Positions 60,575 to 64,000 of a DNA stretch of 64,000 nt are shown in pieces; the stretch's first letter is position 1, and the number at the start of each line of letters is the position of its first letter. Position numbers and translations under genes: made by a program. Below the pieces are notes generated by a model, which ran no database searches, was not told where the DNA came from, and was given only the letters and a program-made list of their open reading frames with translations. Source of the stretch: Coprinellus micaceus (taxonomy: Eukaryota; Basidiomycota; Agaricomycetes; Agaricales; Psathyrellaceae); NCBI GenBank assembly GCA_951394405.1, contig OX596334.1, positions 5,270,001 through 5,334,000 on the forward strand, read 5' to 3'.

Positions 60575-61401
60575 ATGCCCGAATCTGTCCTTCTTGCCCC
60601 CGTTCGGCAGTACCCCCATTCCAAGGTCACCATAGAGGCGCTCCAGAAGATGCAGGATCACCTCGACCTGTACATCGCTACCTATATGCCCACACCTTCC
60701 TCGCCAAGTCTCCCTCCCAGCTCTCCCTCCAGCCCCATGGCCACCCCACCGAGCTCTCCTGTTAGCGCTATGGCTACTTCGTCCCTTCTTCACATTCCTC
60801 CCATGGACCTTGATATCGATCCGCCCGCGTCAGTTTCCTCCGTCGCCTACACCCTCGGCGAATTCAACGAGCGCGCGATAGAATTCCACAACACGAACGA
60901 ATTCACGGAGTTTTCTCAGTTTGTTCTTTCGGGTATCGAGGACAACAAGAAGGTCTCCATCGTCCATCGAGGCATCAAGGAGGATCCATTCGTCTACATA
61001 TATCGTTTCTACGGCCGGATCGTCGGGATATCCGACTCCATTCACGCTCGCGAAACCCTGAAGCTCAACAACCTCTGTTCCTGGGCTAATTCCCTTCGCG
61101 ACGAGTCGCAGATTACTTGGACTTGGGAGTCGGAAGGGGTAGGTCATTTCCTTTGAATCGGACGGCATACGCTGATCCATGCTTGCAGGAAACCCATATC
61201 GAACCCCTCTCCAACATACCCAACATCCTGCTTGGGACCTTCGGGACCAAGTCTTCCATCTATATCCTACTCCCGTCGCTCTTCGACTCCGACTCTCCGA
61301 CATGTCGCGTCGAGGTAGCACACCTCCGTGAGCTTTGGGATAGCGCTATCATCCCGGCTCTCGTCACCTCTAATCTAGACCCTTTCGGTTATAAGGGCTG
61401 A
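60575..61401 (+). pseudogene. SNF2-partner family fragment C (3'-truncated)
   Basis: Exon 1 (60575-61138, MPESVLLAPV) and the start of exon 2 (61189 onward, ETHIEPLSNI) are joined by a 50-bp phase-0 intron at the family position. Conserved parts are FSQFVLSGIEDNKKVSIVHR, YRFYGRIVGISDSIH and LLGTFGTKSSIYILLPS. The frame stops at 61401 after NLDPFGYKG, about 60-70 codons into exon 2, where A and B continue for another 230-280. Downstream DNA is unrelated repeat-like sequence, so the gene was cut off there. No SNF2 gene is divergent from it. Confidence 0.7.
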
Positions 61402-61857
61402 CAGGGCCGCTTTTTTTTGTGTATTCCCTCTTTGGGCTGGTGGAGCTCCTAACCCAGGTGTACAAGCCCTAACCACAGTGCGCAAATCCTAACCCTAGGC
61501 CGCATTGTAACCATAACCATACGTTGCACGTGTTTTGAGGCGGGAGCTGGCGTGGGAATCTGCGGACATGATGACCCATACAGGATGGGGTGAAATTTCT
61601 CCCATGATGATGCATGACCCCACAGGGGACTTTGTCTTGCGTGGGGCCAACGACATGTGCACAATAATGCCGCCGTAGACTGACTTGACCTTATGCAAGA
61701 CGGGGGAAATTTCACCCCACGGATGTATCAGTCTTTTGTATATCCTGGGGCACAATGACGGTCCGGTTGCTAGCTCAGGAGAAGTGGTATTTCTACTACA
61801 TACACAAGTGAGCAGTCAAACAAGGGAGCCATAAACACAGCCTCTCGGCAAGGTGCC
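61402..61857. other. Intergenic, no gene supported
   Basis: Begins at the break in fragment C. A run of T (about 61411) and repeated CTAACC words (AACCCAGG, AACCACAG, AACCCTAGG, 61450-61500) are followed by diverged duplicates of GGGTGAAATTTC/GGGGAAATTTCACCCC (61590-61720, partly inverted). No coding feature. Confidence 0.45.
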
Positions 61858-62290
61858 AGTCTTGCTCAAAGGCAAGGCCCCAAGAGTGCAGTCCTTGGAC
61901 GGCATTGCCAGATATAGTAGAGTGGCTGTATCAGTCGTTTGGGAAGGGAAAACAACATTGTAATAGTAAGGGTTCAAGCAAGGGTGGTGTCTGAGCACAA
62001 TCAAGAGTTGGAAGATGGTAATGGAATGCTCCAGGGCAAAATTGCTAAGTGTTCTCACTGGGAGTGGGGGCCCTCAGGATTGTGATTCGGGTCTAGAGAG
62101 AACCAATTTTGCCCTGGAGCATTCCATTACCATCTTCCAACTCTTGATTGTGCTCAGACACCACCCTTGCTTGAACCCTTACTATTACAATGTTGTTTTC
62201 CCTTCCCAAACGACTGATACAGCCACTCTACTATATCTGGCAATGCCGTCCAAGGACTGCACTCTTGGGGCCTTGCCTTTGAGCAAGACT
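61858..62290. repeat. 187-bp inverted repeat with 59-bp spacer
   Basis: Arms 61858-62044 and 62104-62290 are complementary over their full length with no mismatch found by eye, separated by 59 bp. The spacer carries GTGTTCTCACTGGGAGTGGG. Identical 65-residue translations appear on opposite strands, a consequence of the symmetry. It could be a recent foldback insertion, the product of an inverted duplication, or an assembly artefact. Confidence 0.85.
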
Positions 62291-62509
62291 AGATTTTGCC
62301 AGTTGTGGCGTCCAACAATGCGACAAACAAGGCGATCAAATTTGTCCTTGTCCTGTTGCACCCAAGACGAACACTGCAGCGTCACTCGCAGCCCTCCTCC
62401 TCACTTTCTTTTCTAGTCTACATCTCATATCCCGACACGCACTTTCGTCCGATGACCGGTGTCATGTAGAATATCAACCTCAAACCGGGCCCTGCAACTC
62501 CGCCCCTCA

Positions 62510-62847
62510 CTCAAGAGCAACAGGAAGAGTTACGGAGGCGTCAACAGGAGGAAGAGGGAAGGAGGTTGGCTCTGAAGGAAGAGGAGAGGCACAGATTGCA
62601 GCAGGAAAGGGACGCCCGGCCTTTGGAGGAGCGACTTCGAGAGGTGGAGGAGATCTCAAGGGCCCTGGCAGCGAGGATCAACCAGTTGGAAGTGGAGAAA
62701 GCAGTCTTGCAGTCCCAGATCCCAGGCGCACCAGCCTTCCAGATGTTCGCGCAGCAGGGCGACGCTGGACACCCTGGTGGCCAGGAGCGCCCCAAAGAAG
62801 ACCATTGCGCCAATTGTCCTGGGGTTCAAGGCGGATGCCCTTGCTAG
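62510..62847 (+). CDS. Glu/Arg-rich coiled-coil ORF
   Basis: The frame reads EEQQ/RRRQQEEEG then VEEISRALAARINQLEVEKAVL, a strong heptad-type coiled coil of about 70 residues, then a Gly-rich end with CANCPG. The first good ATG is at 62566, but the coiled coil starts earlier (near 62510), so an upstream exon is likely. It resembles the N-terminal part of some fungal retrotransposon Gag proteins, though nothing diagnostic (CCHC knuckle, protease) follows. It may be a small gene or a fragment. Confidence 0.35.
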
Positions 62848-63271
62848 TGGTGAGTCCCTCATTACTTTACACCCCCCACATGCCCCTGCACACTTGTTTC
62901 CCCTGCCATCCCACTATTTGGCTTCAGCTGTTCCACCTTTCATCTCATTGCTGGCGGCCAAGCTGGCACAAGTACACCAGCCCCTCTCGTGTTCCAGCCT
63001 GGGTGCTGGTTTGCTGCATATTCCCTTGTGGCCTGGGTGCCCCAGGGATATGTTTCAGCATGCTCGTGGCCTGGGTGCCTCAGTGTGGGTGTTCGCTTCA
63101 ACGCACCCTTCCAGCCTTCCGTCATGACCAGGGTGTCTGACTCCAGTCCACAGCTATCCTGCCCAGGATCAATGCGATCATAGCCAACTACGGCTACTTC
63201 CCGTACTCCGCCCTCACCAAGGCATCACACGCCAAGGCTCAGGGGTGGTGTCCACCACCGGATGTGAAAAA

Positions 63272-63940
63272 TGACCGGCACTGCCGTGTAAGTCATGTCC
63301 ACTTTGCCGGGGACATTTGAATTCTCAAAAAGCGCCGGCAAATTGTGAATATGCTGGATTTCAATATTCCCTGGCAAGATTAAGTACCACCAGGAGTGCG
63401 GGTGGCTGGACGAGAGGTTCCATACATGGAAAGTCTCGCACGGTGCTCACGCGCCGTCCTCGACATGAAAATGTAGATACTGTAGATATAGCGCTTAAAC
63501 TACCCTCGCCACATTCTTTCTCATTGATATACCTGCCAGCCTGAACCTCTAACCTAACCTAACCCCAAACCCCAAACCTAACCACCTAACGCCCTTGCTG
63601 AGTAGTCAAACACAGACACACAACACACCGTCTGAGGTGTATATAAGGGATGAATTCGTCGGAGGCCCATTTTTGGGCTGACCAGGAGCGTGTTCGTGCA
63701 AAAATGGTGCTTTGATCTTTTGGTTAGGGCCAAATGATGGCCAAACTCCTTCCTTATTTGTCTATCTGATGCTACCTATAGCCCCTCAGTATTTGCCAGT
63801 GAAATTTGAGTTTTGAATTCAGAGTCTGCCGCGCAGAATTGAACACCTAACAAATTCAAAAGTGCACAGCAGATGGTGACAATGACCCATTTCAAAGTTC
63901 CCTGGCAAAGTGGACATGAGTTATACAGCAGTGCCAGTGA
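63272..63940. repeat. Imperfect inverted-repeat pair, about 50-bp arms
   Basis: TGACCGGCACTGCCGTGTAAG at the left (from 63272) continues to GTCATGTCCACTTTGCCGGG. Its imperfect complement ends the pair at about 63940 (CCCTGGCAAAGTGGACATGA, then CAGTGCCAGTGA). The 670-bp interior is A/T-rich near the right and contains the telomere-like stretch. I see no clear target duplication, so assignment to a MITE is tentative. Confidence 0.55.
63545..63590. repeat. Short degenerate telomere-like tract
   Basis: CCTCTAACCTAACCTAACC followed by CCAAACCCCAAACC and AACCACC resembles degenerate CCCTAA-type telomeric repeat. It is only about 45 bp and internal to the window, so it is not a chromosome end here. 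Confidence 0.5.
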
Positions 63941-64000
63941 AAATTCAATCTCATTGGCGGTCAGTAGTGGGCTCAGAGGGAGGGAGAGACCATGGTAGTC

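Noticed and set aside
61858..62416. Apparent duplicated gene on both strands around the inverted repeat
   Set aside because: The identical peptides are a trivial result of the perfect inverted repeat; no domain or splice structure supports a gene.

Overview
The window looks like nuclear DNA of a filamentous basidiomycete, probably an agaricomycete. Genes carry many short GT-AG introns of about 40-60 bp. The gene content fits: an OrsD-like/RecQ helicase of the telomere-linked type, an F-box/LRR remnant, BAH-PHD proteins and lineage-specific SNF2 ATPases. I do not assign a species. More than half of the window is repeats, mobile elements and gene remnants, typical of a plastic accessory or subtelomere-like region.

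Layout: 1-5.8 kb holds tandem and dispersed repeats plus a 307-bp hAT-type MITE. 5.8-12.4 kb holds a six-exon OrsD/RecQ-like helicase (about 1594 aa) and, 80 bp downstream, a separate gene that carries the same Cys-rich C-terminal module without the helicase. 12.9-13.9 kb is an F-box/LRR remnant. 15.33-17.98 kb is a non-autonomous TIR element (copy A). 18.2-18.9 kb is a minisatellite. 19.5-26.5 kb holds three minus-strand BAH-PHD paralogs, the third eroded. 27.8-30.8 kb is an unusual chain of overlapping palindromes built on CCATCGTCGATG/CATCGACGATGG.

32.1-61.4 kb holds the most interesting gene set. Two SNF2-family ATPase genes on the minus strand (41.5-33.9 kb and 54.2-47.4 kb) are each divergently paired with a plus-strand gene of one uncharacterised family (42.2-43.8 kb and 55.7-57.3 kb). 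Both partner genes share intron positions and phases. Two further partner fragments lie at 57.4-58.1 and 60.6-61.4 kb. SNF2 copy 1 is broken: a second copy (B) of the TIR element sits in its first exon with a 7-bp target duplication, and two in-frame stops lie in a helicase exon. SNF2 copy 2 looks intact over the ATPase. A putative oxygenase-like gene (32.1-33.8 kb) lies tail-to-tail with SNF2 copy 1.

61.4-64 kb holds a 187-bp inverted repeat, a coiled-coil ORF, another inverted-repeat pair and a short telomere-like stretch. Functions for the partner family and the oxygenase-like gene are inference. Exon boundaries in the SNF2 C-terminal tails are approximate.
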